From NCBI GenBank assembly GCA_963853835.1, contig OY970820.1:27800873-27864872 (forward strand): a DNA stretch of 64,000 bases, in the 5' to 3' direction. Positions 1 through 11,397 of the stretch are shown piece after piece. The notes under the pieces are model-generated. The model searched no databases. It was not told the DNA's origin and saw nothing but the letters and a program-made list of their open reading frames with translations. A program made the position numbers and the translations under genes. Source of the DNA: Calendula officinalis. Taxonomy: Eukaryota; Streptophyta; Magnoliopsida; Asterales; Asteraceae. Every line of letters starts with the position of its first letter. Positions within the stretch are counted from its first letter, which is position 1.

Positions 1-2382
1 ATTTTTGGTACCCATACCTGTTTAGTACTGGTGTTTTGTTTTACTACTGCCAGCCCTTTTGGATTTGTTACTAGTGTGTCTGAGTTTACTACTGATGGAC
101 CAGTAGTATTTGGGTAATTACCATTTTTTGGATAACCAGTAGTGTTTTTAACATTTGGTTTGGCAGCAGTAGTATTTTTAAAATTAGGGTTTTTACCAGT
201 AGTGGTTTGGTACTGGTACCCAACATCATTGTAATTAGGGTTAGGATTAGTAGTAAACCTGTTAAAGTTTCTACTGGTGTTGGAAAATTTAAAATATTGT
301 TTATTTTGATTTGGTTTTCCATTATTTTTGAAATAATTGCTGTTCTTTGGGCTTCCAACTCTTTTATTTTGCACAAGCCTTGGTGCATTTCTTTCAAATT
401 TTGGTGTTCCAGATTTTTGAGATTTTGTTTTATTTACTACTGATGGATCAGTAGTAACTTTTAACTTTTGTGTTTTTGCTTTTGCTTTAGAATTTTTAAA
501 TTCTTTGAACTCTTTGCAGTTAATTGGATTGAAGTGACAATCCTTTGCTAAATGGTTTACTTTGTTGCAAATAACACATCTTAATTTCTTATCCTTAGCA
601 CTTTTAGACTTTCTTTGTTCTAAGAGTTGATTCCTGTTTCTTTCATTTCCCCTTCTTAAAATTTTTGGTATATTTTCAACATCATATTTAGGAGAGTCAT
701 CTTGACTTTTTGCTGTGTGAAAACTTGTATCAATTGAGTTTGTAGTTTGATCATCATCAGATGTATCATTTGATTCAGATGTTTCATTACTAGTTTCACA
801 GTTATTTGTCATTTTTAAATCATCTAAGATTCTTTCTGTGCTTGATTTAAGAGGAGGGATAAAATTAATTGGAGGTGGAACAGCATGATATCCCACTCCA
901 TGCACAACTTTTTCAGTGGTTTGATTATTTGTTAATTCATTAACAATTTGAGAACTTCTTTCAAACTTTTTAATGGTTAATTTGTTTTGTCCTAATTCCA
1001 TTTGATATTCTTCTAGTTTGATCAAAGTTTCTTTTAATTTTAATTCAAGATGTTCTTTTTCATAAGTGATTTGTAGCAATTCTTCTTTTATCTTTTGATC
1101 GGTTATTTTATAAATTTTAATTTGATTTTCAAGATCAGCTATACAACCATTATATTCAATTCTTCTATTTCTATTTAGAATCATCTCTTCAAGTGTTTCT
1201 TTATTAAGTTTTTCTAGATCTTTATATGCTTTAATGCATTCAGGAGTGCAAGATTTAGAATGTACCTTAGTAGGAGAATCAGTGAAAGCCATGAGAGCTT
1301 GATTCTGTGCATGTTCCTCTGCTTGAAAGCTCCAATCATAACCTTGTCCTTGTTGTGAAACAAGAGTAGTTGAGTTTGATCTTTTGTCTGGCTGAGGACA
1401 TTCTTTAGCAAAGTGCCTAAGGTTGTTACAGTTGTAACATTTGACTTTGGTTTTGTCAAATCCAGCCATGTCACTTTTGTTGTAGTTCAGGTTTGTTCTA
1501 CCAGTCCTCTTCAAGAACCTTTTGGTTCTTAGACTCAGCATGGCCATCTTCCACTTTAGATCCATCTCTTCAAGATTATCAGGATTCAATTGTTCCAAAT
1601 CATCACTAATTAGTGCAGTATGCACATGACTAGTGAAGAAGGATTCTCTTGCAGTATCTTCACAATCTGCAGCCTTTGCAGTTTCCTGACCTGTTCCTGT
1701 ACTAGACACTAAAGCAGCATTGTTTGAAGATAAATTAGGAGTTTTAGAGCTTACCTCAGATTCAAATATCCTTAGCTCATTGTACAATTCATCCAGCTCT
1801 TTTTCTTCCAGAGCATCACCTTGTCTATATATGACTGTGTACATAGAGCATTCTTCTCCAAGAGATCTGAGAAACTTTCTGTTGACATCATCATTGTCTG
1901 GTTTCACACCAACTTGATTCAATTCACCGATGAGTTTATTGAACCTATCAAAGATTTGAGATAGGATTCATTCTTTTGGCCTTTGAAATTTTCAAAGTCC
2001 TGTTTTAGTACAGACTTCATGTTTCTTTTGGTGCTTTTGGTGCCAACAAATCTCTTTTCCAGTGCCTCCACAACATCTTTGCATCATCATATTCAACAAA
2101 GAGATGTTGATAATCATTAGGAATGGCCAGTAGGAGAGTGCTTAGAGCTTTGAGTTCAATTCCTCTGTCTTTCTTCTCCTTTTCACACTTGAGTTTGTCT
2201 GCTTCAGTTGCAGAACTTGTTGCTTGATTGTGAACGGTTTTGTTTCCTTCAACAACAACTTCCCACATGGAATAATCAGTAATAAGCATGTATTGCTTAA
2301 TACGATTTTTCCACATTCCAAAGTTATTGGGAGTGAGTATAGGGATTTTATTTGCTTGAGTACTTTCATTGTTATCAGTCAT
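1..2382 (-). pseudogene. Partial Ty1/copia (SIRE-lineage) gag, runs off the window
   Basis: Minus-strand gag of a copia retrotransposon, starting at the ATG at 2380-2382 (MTDNNEST) and continuing past position 1. Visible parts are the UBN2-type gag region (WKNRIKQYM, LAIPNDYQHLFVEYDDAK), a CCHC knuckle near 1400-1450 (CYNC..HFAKEC), a long lysine/glutamate-rich helical stretch, and a second knuckle (CVICNKVNHLAKDC) near 545-585. The reading frame is broken: the first frame ends at 2017 after a shift near 2050. The copy keeps about 20 codons around 2010-2056 that the related element at 6757 lacks. Gag would form the retrotransposon particle and bind its RNA. The match to the plus-strand element at 6167-15404 is clear over the whole length. 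Lineage is assigned from recalled family features. Confidence 0.85.
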
Positions 2383-2455
2383 GATTAACAATCTGTGTGT
2401 TTTAAAGATTAAAACTTTTTGTTGTTCTTAAAATTCGTAGATCTAGAACCAATAA

Positions 2456-2467
2456 GCTCTGATACCA
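2456..2467 (-). promoter_or_regulatory. Primer binding site (initiator tRNA-Met type)
   Basis: On the minus strand this reads TGGTATCAGAGC, the usual plant LTR-element PBS, two bases inside the LTR end at 2470. Confidence 0.85.
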
Positions 2468-2469
2468 CT

Positions 2470-3113
2470 TGTCAGGATCGATGCCAGCCCAGATCTACTA
2501 ATAACAAGAAGTTGCAGCGGATCAACACTTGTATTAATGTATTAAGAACAATAGAATACTGTATATTGAACGAACAATGAACAATAATATTAAGAACACA
2601 GTGATTCACAAAAAGCTTCAATGTATATTACTGATTAACAATATACACGTACGTTTACAATTCGTAAGGAACTATTTATAACAGTCCTTGAAGCCTAACT
2701 ATTTACCCTAGTTATTCTAGGACTTGATTTACATCGAATTATAAAAGATATACATTGAATAACATTTTATAACTAACTCTGCGAAGATCTTGGACTTGAT
2801 CTGCTTTCAAATACGCGTATCAGTAGTAACTGCAATCACCAGTAGTAAATATGCATCATCAGTAGTAAATGTGATGATCAGTAGTAACTCTGATAATCAG
2901 TAGTAAGTCCAAAACCAACGTCAGTAGTAACTACTAATGATCAGTAGTATATTCTCTTTATGCATGACCAATAGTAAGTTAGTTATAGTCTTCACCAGTA
3001 TCAACTCATCAGTATCAAGTGTTTCTGTAGTAACCATAGTCTTCATCAGTAGTAACCATGATCAGTACTAACTGCAGTATCAGTAATAAGTTGAACTATG
3101 ATTTGTTCTAACA
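2470..3113 (-). mobile_element. 5' LTR of the minus-strand copia element
   Basis: 644 bp, reading TGTTAGAAC... to ...CCTGACA on the minus strand. The R/U5-like part (2500-2760) matches the LTRs at 6167-6672 and 14898-15404. The U3 part (2820-3110) is expanded by at least ten near-copies of CAGTAGTAA spaced about 20-30 bp apart. The matching LTR is outside the window, so no TSD can be checked. Confidence 0.85.
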
Positions 3114-3356
3114 TTATATTTTGTTTCCTGACACATTTTTCATAAAGGATACAGTATGTGGTCCGTAAAAACTCAAAATACCTCTTTTAAATAGATTCGC
3201 ATATGTAAGAAGCCTTCTGAATCCATGAAGAAAGATTTTACAAGGTTACTACGGTAAGTTTGAAAGCAAAATCAATCCAAATTATTAGTTAAACAATTAT
3301 CATACACATTTGTCCCCAAAGCAAAGTGGTATTATTGGGGCGCAAGCGAACAAAGC
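3114..3356. other. Non-genic flank
   Basis: AT-rich sequence between the copia LTR and the first MITE. I see no gene or structured feature. Confidence 0.5.
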
Positions 3357-3358
3357 TA

Positions 3359-3671
3359 CTTCCTCTGTATCAAAATAAGTGACACACTTTTCATTTTAGG
3401 GTGTATTAAAATAAGTGACACACTTTGAAAACTTTCCTTATTTGGTAAAAATTATGGGACCCATACCCACTAACTATCCACTTTAATAAAGTGAAATTAC
3501 CCTTATACCCTTACTTTTACTTTTAAAACTCATTAATATCACTTTATTCAAGAAAAGTGGGACCCATTCTCCACTAATTATGTATTTTAATCTATTTTAA
3601 CCTCTACTTTAATATTTTACCTCAAAAAATGTGTAAGCCAATTTATGTCACTTATTTTGATACAGAGGAAG
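3359..3671. mobile_element. Stowaway-like MITE, copy 1
   Basis: 313 bp element with inverted ends CTTCCTCTGTATCAAAATAA and its near-exact complement, flanked by TA (3357-3358 and 3672-3673). Size, TA target duplication and CTCCCTC-like ends fit the Stowaway (Tc1/Mariner) class. Same family as 3853-4161 (inverted) and 16014-16325. Confidence 0.85.
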
Positions 3672-3852
3672 TATTATTGTTAATCAAAATAGTAAAGGGG
3701 AGGGTGACAGTTTGACAGCCTATGACTTCTTACCATCCACACAATCGATCCCTCAATTACTATTCACACTCAATTCAATAACTGGACCACATCCTCCACA
3801 GTCCACCCTTTGTATTTTCTTACCCTTATTTGGTGGTTAAAACATAAATATA

Positions 3853-4161
3853 CTTCATCCGATTCAAAATCAGTGCTAAACTTTTACTTTTATGTTTTTT
3901 GAAGCAAAATAGTGTAATGATGGTTAAATTAGATTAATTGAATGTTTATTGGATAATGGGTCCCACACTTTTTGAATAAAGTGGGGTTAATGATGTTTAA
4001 AGGTAAAAAAAAAGTAAGGCTAAATGAGTCATTTCACTTTGTCAAAGTAGATAGTTAGCGGGTGTGGGTCATACTATTTTTTGCCATTTATGGAAAGTGT
4101 AGCACTTATTTTGAATGACTTATTTATGGAAAGTGTAGTATTTATTTTGAATTAGAGGAAG
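3853..4161. mobile_element. Stowaway-like MITE, copy 2 (inverted)
   Basis: 309 bp with degenerate inverted ends (CTTCATCCGATTCAAAAT / TTTTGAATTAGAGGAAG) and TA on both sides. The interior is the reverse complement of the copy at 3359-3671 (GGGTCCCAC...AAGTGGGGTTAATG). More diverged than copy 1. Confidence 0.75.
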
Positions 4162-4200
4162 TATTAAGTTTGCTGGTAAAAACAAAACAAATTACCCAGA

Positions 4201-4308
4201 GAAAATACTACCATAAAAAAGTACATCTTTTAATTTTTATGGTCGTCAATACTCGAAAATACTACCATAAAAAAGTACATCTTTTAATTTTTATGGTCGT
4301 CAATACTC
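4201..4308. repeat. Perfect 54 bp tandem duplication
   Basis: Two identical 54 bp units, 4201-4254 and 4255-4308, each starting GAAAATACTACCAT and ending CGTCAATACTC. No coding potential. Confidence 0.95.
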
Positions 4309-6161
4309 GATACCATGCTCTGGTTATCATCTCATAACTTTTTTATTTTGTCATAAGTTGACAACTCACATTAGTTAGGTAATTAAAACTGAATGATAAT
4401 GACATTATAATGAAATAATTGTTTAAATATTTAATTTCAGTAAGAACGAATGAGCTTTTCCAGATTTAAGAGAAGACAGGAACGAAGTAGGTGAGAAAGC
4501 AATAACGTAAACCAGTAAATTAAATTGATCATTAATAATTCAAGATCGACTTGACTTTGAATATAGACTTTTGACTTGTGAGTACGAGTATCTTTAACTA
4601 ACACCATCCCAATTTATTACTATCACGTTGACTCGTGTTATAAACCCGTCAAATACATTATAAGATATTCTGGTTTTAATGAAGTACAACTTTGGATTTT
4701 GTTCACATTACATTAATGTAATTAAAATTTTAATCAAATGTCAAATGTCCGCAATAGTTTTGTTGTAAACCTAATGTAATTCAAGTTTTTTTTTCTTTTG
4801 CATATTATTGTTATTTAATGTTTCACATATGAAAAAAAAAAACATACATTTAAATTAAAAGGCGATTCTTTTGATTTTTAATTGCTTTATGGATCTAATT
4901 TTAGCTTTTATCAATATTCACACGTTAATAAATGTAATTAATATATAATTAGATGATTATCAAGTTTCCCAACTTTTTTGTGATAGTTTGGGGCTTCTTC
5001 TAATGCATATGATTTTTTTTTATTTTTTTACAGCAACGCATATGACTTAAATAAAAGTAAATCAGAATAAACATATACGTAGTATCATTAATTCATTCCT
5101 AAGAACTTGCAAGAAACTCGATTTGAAATTAATCATGCTATTTATCTTTATCATTTACTTGTTTCAATTTGAAGGTGTGACAATCATTTATTGTGTGAAA
5201 TAATGCTAGGAAAGGGGGACCCACATTATATATGGATCATAGGCACACGTCAACTCTCGTCGTTTTCTACTCGGTTTGCTCTTTTTAGGATGCTACGTGC
5301 TGTTACTGCTGTATATATTGTCATTATTTGATTTTAGAACGCACAAATAGGGTTTTTAATTGGTGGAATATTTATATTTATAACGTGAATAATGTGATGA
5401 TCTGATAAACGTTGAGGTAAAATATATCGAATGTATTGTGAAAAATGGTGATTTGGTTAGAGTGACTGGTACGTTGTGGTGAGATGCCTGCCATCCTATA
5501 TGGCACGTTAAATTGGCGGCGTCGCCACACACTGCGCAATGTGAGTGGCCCCCATGCGCGAGATGTGTAGCGCGGTTGGTGGGTCCTAAATGTGTGTTTT
5601 GGCTAAGTTATGATTGAATGAGTAAGAATTTTGGACGTAAATGGATATGATGATGTGCTACGGAGGTGGTGAAGTGACTTAAGCCATCTACGTCTAACAT
5701 GTGTGTGCTACTTGTTGTGCAAAGCTAGAAATTATGTGTTTTTGATGTACAAATTAATTATTTCCTATGACTTAGGCATAGGACAGAAAAATTATTTGCA
5801 AATGGATATGCGTTACTATAAAACAAACCATATCCACTATAGTAGAACGAGGATGTTAATTGGATGACGTGTCACCAAATTAACAAAGTGAGGCCAGGAA
5901 GTTCATGGACCATCACATGCAATAATAGTTTAAGTTCTATTTTGTAGATGTTTTATAGTAACGTTATAAAGGAAAACAAGTTTATAAGAATAATAATCGT
6001 ACAATAAATTTTTTGGAAAATGAATATAAGCATTTTCCTGTTTAATCTATGGAAAATGCTGCTACACATATAAATGAACACAACCAAATACTAAAATTTA
6101 TTGTCACATAGGAGAATATGAACAATCATTTTGATAATTACTTAGTGGTAACGTTTTCTAA
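4309..6161. other. Non-genic region
   Basis: About 1.85 kb of AT-rich sequence with no ORF, splice structure or repeat that I can support. Confidence 0.5.
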
Positions 6162-6166
6162 ATAAC

Positions 6167-6672
6167 TATTGGGATATAAATCAAGATATATCATTCTATT
6201 ACTGATGCTGCAGTTGGTACTGATTCGTGCATACTAAAGAATAGTACTGATGGGGCAGAACTACATTTACTACTGATGCTTTTGATCTCAAGTCTACTAC
6301 TGACGATGGCAAATACTACTGACGTCTATTTTTGGTGCTGATCGTATACGAGATTCTAGCATAATTAGTTACGGAATGTATATCTTTGTGTAATTCAATT
6401 GTAATCGAATCCTAGAATAACTAGGTTAATATTTTAGGCTTCAAGGACTATTATATATAGTCCTTATGAATTGTAAACATACGTGTGTATTGATCGATAA
6501 CATTAATATACATTGAAGCTTTTTGTGAATTACTGTGTTCTTATTTACATTCGTATTCATTAACAGTATTCATCGTTCTTAATCAATTAAACTAAAGTGT
6601 TGATCCGCTGCAACTTCTTATAGTTTGTAGATCTGTGATTAATTAATCCTTCTGGGTTAATCGATCCTGACA
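6167..6672 (+). mobile_element. 5' LTR of the copia element
   Basis: 506 bp, from TATTGGGATAT (TG start mutated to TA) to CCTGACA. U3 holds about seven TACTACTGAT-type repeats between 6200 and 6345. Confidence 0.92.
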
Positions 6673-6674
6673 AG

Positions 6675-6686
6675 TGGTATCAGAGC
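6675..6686 (+). promoter_or_regulatory. Primer binding site (initiator tRNA-Met type)
   Basis: TGGTATCAGAGC, two bases after the 5' LTR. Confidence 0.92.
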
Positions 6687-6756
6687 TTTACGGTTCTAGA
6701 TCTACGAATTAAGAACAGCAAAAAGTTTCATACTTTCGATCTCAAAATTGTTAATC

Positions 6757-9130
6757 ATGTCTGATAACAATGAAAGTACTCAAGCAAACAAGATTCCAAT
6801 TCTCACTCCCAATAACTTTAGATGTGGAAAAACAGAATCAAGCAATACATGCTGGTTACTGATTATTCCATGTGGGAAGTGGTTTTTGAAGGAAACAAGA
6901 CTATTCAAACTCGAATAGCCACCACCTCAACTGAAGTTGACAAACTCAAGTGTGAGAAAGAGAAGAAGGACAGAGGGATCGAGCTCAAAGCCTTAAGCAC
7001 TCTTTTGCTTGCCATTCCCAATGATTATCAACATCTCTTTGTTGAATATGATGATGCAAAGAAGTTATGGCAGGCTCTGAAACAAGACTTTGAAAACTTC
7101 AAAGGACAGAAGCATGAATCATTGTCTCAAGTATTTGATAGGTTCAACAAACTCATTGGTTAACTAAATCAAGTTGGGTACAAACCCGACAATGATGATG
7201 TCAACAGGATGTTCCTCAGGTCTCTAGGTGAAGAATGGTCTATGTATACTGTGATATATAGACAGGGATATGCACTAGAAGAGAAAGAGCTTGATGAACT
7301 TTACAATGAACTAAGAGTGTTTGAATCAGAGGTAAGTAATAAATCTCCTAATTTACCTTCAAACAATGCTGCTTTTGTGTCTAGTACAGGAACAGGGAAG
7401 GACAATACAAAGAATGCAGGTATTGAAGACGTAGCAAGAGAATCTTTCTTCACTAGTCATGTGCATACTGCATTGATTAGTGAGGATTTAGAACAACTCA
7501 ATCCTGATGATTTGGAAGAGATGGACATCAAGTGGCAGATGGCTATGCTGAGCTTAAGAACCAAAAGGTTTCTTAAAAGAACTGGAAGACAAAATCTGTC
7601 TTACAACAAAGGTGATCGTGCTGGATTTGACAAAACCAAGGTCAAATGCTACAACTGTAGCAATCAGGGTCACTTTGCTAGAGAATGTCCAAATAAAGAT
7701 CAAAGATCAACCTACAACAAAGACATCACTTCAAATTCAACTGCTTTAGTATCTCAAGAAGGACAAGGATATGACTGGAGCTTTCAAGCAGAAGAACATG
7801 CACAGAACCAACCTCTCATGGCCTTTACTACTGATCCTTCTACTACTGAGGTACATTCTAAATCTTGTATTCCTGAATGCATTAAGTCATATAAAGAATT
7901 AGAAAAACTTAATAAAGAAACACTTGAAGAGATGATACTAAACAGAAATAGAAGAATTGAATACAATGGTTGTATAGCTGATTTAGAAAATCAAATTAAA
8001 ATCTATAAAATAACTGATCGAAAAATAAAAGATTAATTTTTACAAACTACTTATGAAAAAGAACATATTGAATTAAAACTAAAAGAAACTTTGATCAAAT
8101 TAGAAGAATGTCAAATGGAATTAGAACAGAATAAACTAACTATTAAGAAATTTGAAAGAAGTTCTAAAATTGTTAATGAATTAACTAGTAATCAAACCAC
8201 AGAAAAGGTCATTCATGGAGTGGGATATCATGCAGTCCCACCTCCAACAAATTTTATTCCTCCTCTTAAATCAAGCACATAAAGAGTTTTAAATGATTTA
8301 AAAATTGAAAGTCAAACTGAAACTGAAATCAGTAATGAATCAAATGAATCTTCTAATGATGATCAAACAACTGAATCACATGATACAAGTTTTCACACAA
8401 CACAAAGTCAAACTGAATCCCCAAAATACAATTCAGAAAATATACCTACAATTCTAAGAAGGGGAAATCAAAGAAATTTAAATCAGTTAAAAGAACAAAG
8501 AAAACCAGAAAGTGCTAAGTCAACAAAATTATCATGTTTAATTTGTAACAAGGTTAACCACATAGCTAAAAATTGTCACTTCAATCCTATTAACAGTCAA
8601 GAATTTAAAGAATTTAAAATCAACAAAGAAAATGAAAAAGCCTTAAAATTAAAACAAATTGAAGAAACAACAAAAAAGGAATTAAATAAACCATGTGTTG
8701 AAACTCCTAAATTTGGAAGAACTGCACAAATATTTGTGCAAAATATCAGGTATAAAAATCCAAACAGAAGTCATTATTTCAAAAACAATGGAAAACAAAA
8801 TCAATTTCCTCAAGTTTTCAAACATCAGTAGAAACTATTCCAGGTTTCCTACTGGTAAAAACCCTAATTACAATGATGTCTGGTATAACTACAAAAACAC
8901 TACTGATTATGCTCAAAACTCATACTACCCAAACACTACTGGTCCATCAGTAGTAAAATTTTCAAAAGCCAAAAACTACGGGTATAAACCTAGATCAGTA
9001 GTAACTAAGAACATCAGTACCAAGTACAAAACTGCATACAAGGCTCATTCAGTTAGAAAACTTACTCTTCAAAGGATGAACTCAAGACAACACAAGCTTG
9101 GGTTCCCAAAATTAATTAATCCTTTTACTT
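6757..9130 (+). pseudogene. Copia gag, decayed
   Basis: Starts at the ATG at 6757 (MSDNNESTQ). A one-base loss near 6822 shifts the frame relative to the copy at 1-2382. Further stops are TAA at 7162-7164, 8034-8036 and 8279-8281. Recognisable parts: gag domain 6820-7340 (WKNRIKQYM, LAIPNDYQHLF, FDRFNKLIG, MFLRSLGEEW), first CCHC knuckle near 7650-7690 (CYNCSNQGHFARECP), coiled lysine/glutamate-rich region 7860-8200, second knuckle near 8540-8580 (CLICNKVNHIAKNC). Several stops sit where the sister copy has CAA or GAA codons. About 20 codons around 7075 are missing relative to the sister copy. Confidence 0.88.
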
Positions 9131-9133
9131 TAT

Positions 9134-11340
9134 GTGCAGAGTATCCAGATCCCTGAAGAAGGTAGAACATGGCATATTGATAGTGGATGCTCTAGACACC
9201 TCACTGGAAATCTTCAAATACTCAGAGATTTCAAGTCTTTTGAAGGAGGATATGTTGCTTTTGTAGAAAATCCAAGAGGTGGTAAGATTACAGGTAAAGG
9301 AACAGTATCAAATGGTAAGATTACTTTTGATGATGTATTTTATGTTGCTGAGCTTAAATATAATCTGGTCAGTATCTCACAAGTCTGTGATAAGAAGAAC
9401 AAAATTCTTTTTACAGATGTTGAGTGCATCATTCTTTCTCCTGATTTTATTTTAGATGAAAAATTTGTTGTTTTAAGAACACCAAGGAGAAACAATGTGT
9501 ATTGCCTGGATATTGGGGGAGAACTCATTTCATCAAATGAGATCAACTGTTTTATATATAAGGCAAACACAAATGAATCAGAACTTTGGCATAGAAGGAT
9601 GTGTCACATAAATTTTAAAAGTATGAACAATCTAGTTAAAAAGGACTCGGTAGTTGGTCTACCACAAAAAGAATTTATGTGTGATCATCATTGTGTTGCC
9701 TGTCTAAAAGGTAAACAACACAAGACCTCCCATAAGACCAAAGCAATTAACTCTATTTCTAAACCTTTGCAGCTCTTACATATGGACCTTTTTGGACCTA
9801 CAAATGTAATGAGCATTGGAAAGAAACAATACTGCCTTGTTATTACTGATGATTTTTCCAGATATACTTGGGTCTTCTTTCTTAGGACCAAAGATGAAAC
9901 AAGTGAAATGATCAAGAATCTGATTGTAAAGCTGGAAAATACAAGAGATCTCAAAGTGAAAGCAATTAGATGTGATAATGGAACTGAATTTAAAAATACT
10001 AACCTAATTGATTTTTGTGATCTTAAGGGAATTGACAGGCAGTACAGCTCACCAAGAACTCCACAACAAAATGGTGTAGCTGAAAGAAGAAATAGAACCA
10101 TCATTGAAGCAGCCAGATCTATGCTTGCAGATTCAAAATTACCAATAACTTTTTGGGCTGAAGCTGTTAATATTGCTTGTTATGTTCAGAACAGATTATT
10201 AATAGTTAAGCCTCACTTCAAAACACCTTATGAACTTTTCAATAAAAGAAAACCATCAATAAGTTTCTTAAAATCATTTGGTTGTCCTTGTACTATTTTA
10301 ATTACAAGAGAACAAATTGGTAAATTTGACTGCAAAGCAGATGATGGAATATTTGTAGGATACTCAACTCAAAGCAAATCGTACAGAGTGTTCAACAAAA
10401 GGCTAAGGATCATTGAAGAAAGTGTAAATGTATCCTTTAATGAAAATCTGATGAATGAACAAGGAAATGGTCCAGATTGGTTGTTTAATATTGATAATCA
10501 AACCAAATCTTTTGATGTTAATTATGAGCTTAATATAGGAGATTCAAACAATCAAAGTCAACAAGTAGGACCATCATCAAGTGGAAGACAAGAAATCATG
10601 AAGTATATCTTAGTTGATACTGATCCCACAGTTGATACTGAGGACAGTAGTAACTCTGATAACCCTAATTTCATTGACACCAGTAACAACACAAATTCTG
10701 AAGATACTATTGATACCAGTAGTAACTCCGAACCTCAGAGTTGTGATGATGATCCACTCAATACTGATGTCAGTAACAACAATGACCCTCCTGAGGTCAA
10801 TGAAGAGAATATTACTACTGACACCAGTAGTAATGATGAAACTCTACAAAATGCAAACAATCAAGAAGAAACATGGACAGATGCACAAAAGCCTGAATCC
10901 AATGAGTCAAATTTAGATTCTCAAATTAGTGTTGACAAAGTTCCTGGAACTAGAACTAAAAAGAATCATCCTTTGGACTTAGTCCTAAGTGATGTCAATT
11001 CTAACATGCAGACAAGAAACAAATTTAATTCTTCATTAAATACAAATGTTTGTAACATAAGTTTAATATCTAATGAATGCATGTATGAATGTTTTCTGTC
11101 ACAGGAAGAACCCAAGAAGATTCAACAAGCTATGAAAGATTCAAACTGGATCATAGCAATGCAAGAAGAACTTCTTTAGTTCAAACTGCAAGCTGTATGG
11201 ACTCTTGTTCCTCTACCAAAGGGACAAAGACCTATTGGCACAAGATGGATCTTCAGAAATAAGAAAGATGAAAGGGGTATAGTGATCAAAAACAAAGCAA
11301 GACTTGTAGCCCAAGGATACACACAAGAAGAAGGAATTCT
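9134..11340 (+). pseudogene. Copia pol: protease, integrase and first part of reverse transcriptase
   Basis: A 681-residue open stretch (9134-11179) holds the aspartic protease motif DSG (residues 16-18), the GAG-pre-integrase zinc region (LWHRRMCH, near 151-158) and an integrase core with the DDE triad at D218 (HMDLFGP), D281 (CDNGTEF) and E317 (NGVAERRN). The 35-residue spacing between the last two is normal. A TAG at 11177-11179 then interrupts the frame, where relatives usually have a glutamine. The following bases still encode the start of reverse transcriptase (PIGTRWIFRNK, ARLVAQGYTQEEG) up to about 11340, where similarity stops. The YVDD centre, connection and RNase H are absent. Confidence 0.9.
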
Positions 11341-11397
11341 TGCCAAAACGACCACTCTCTCTGAAAGATTCATAACAAAAGATCAAAATCAAGCACA

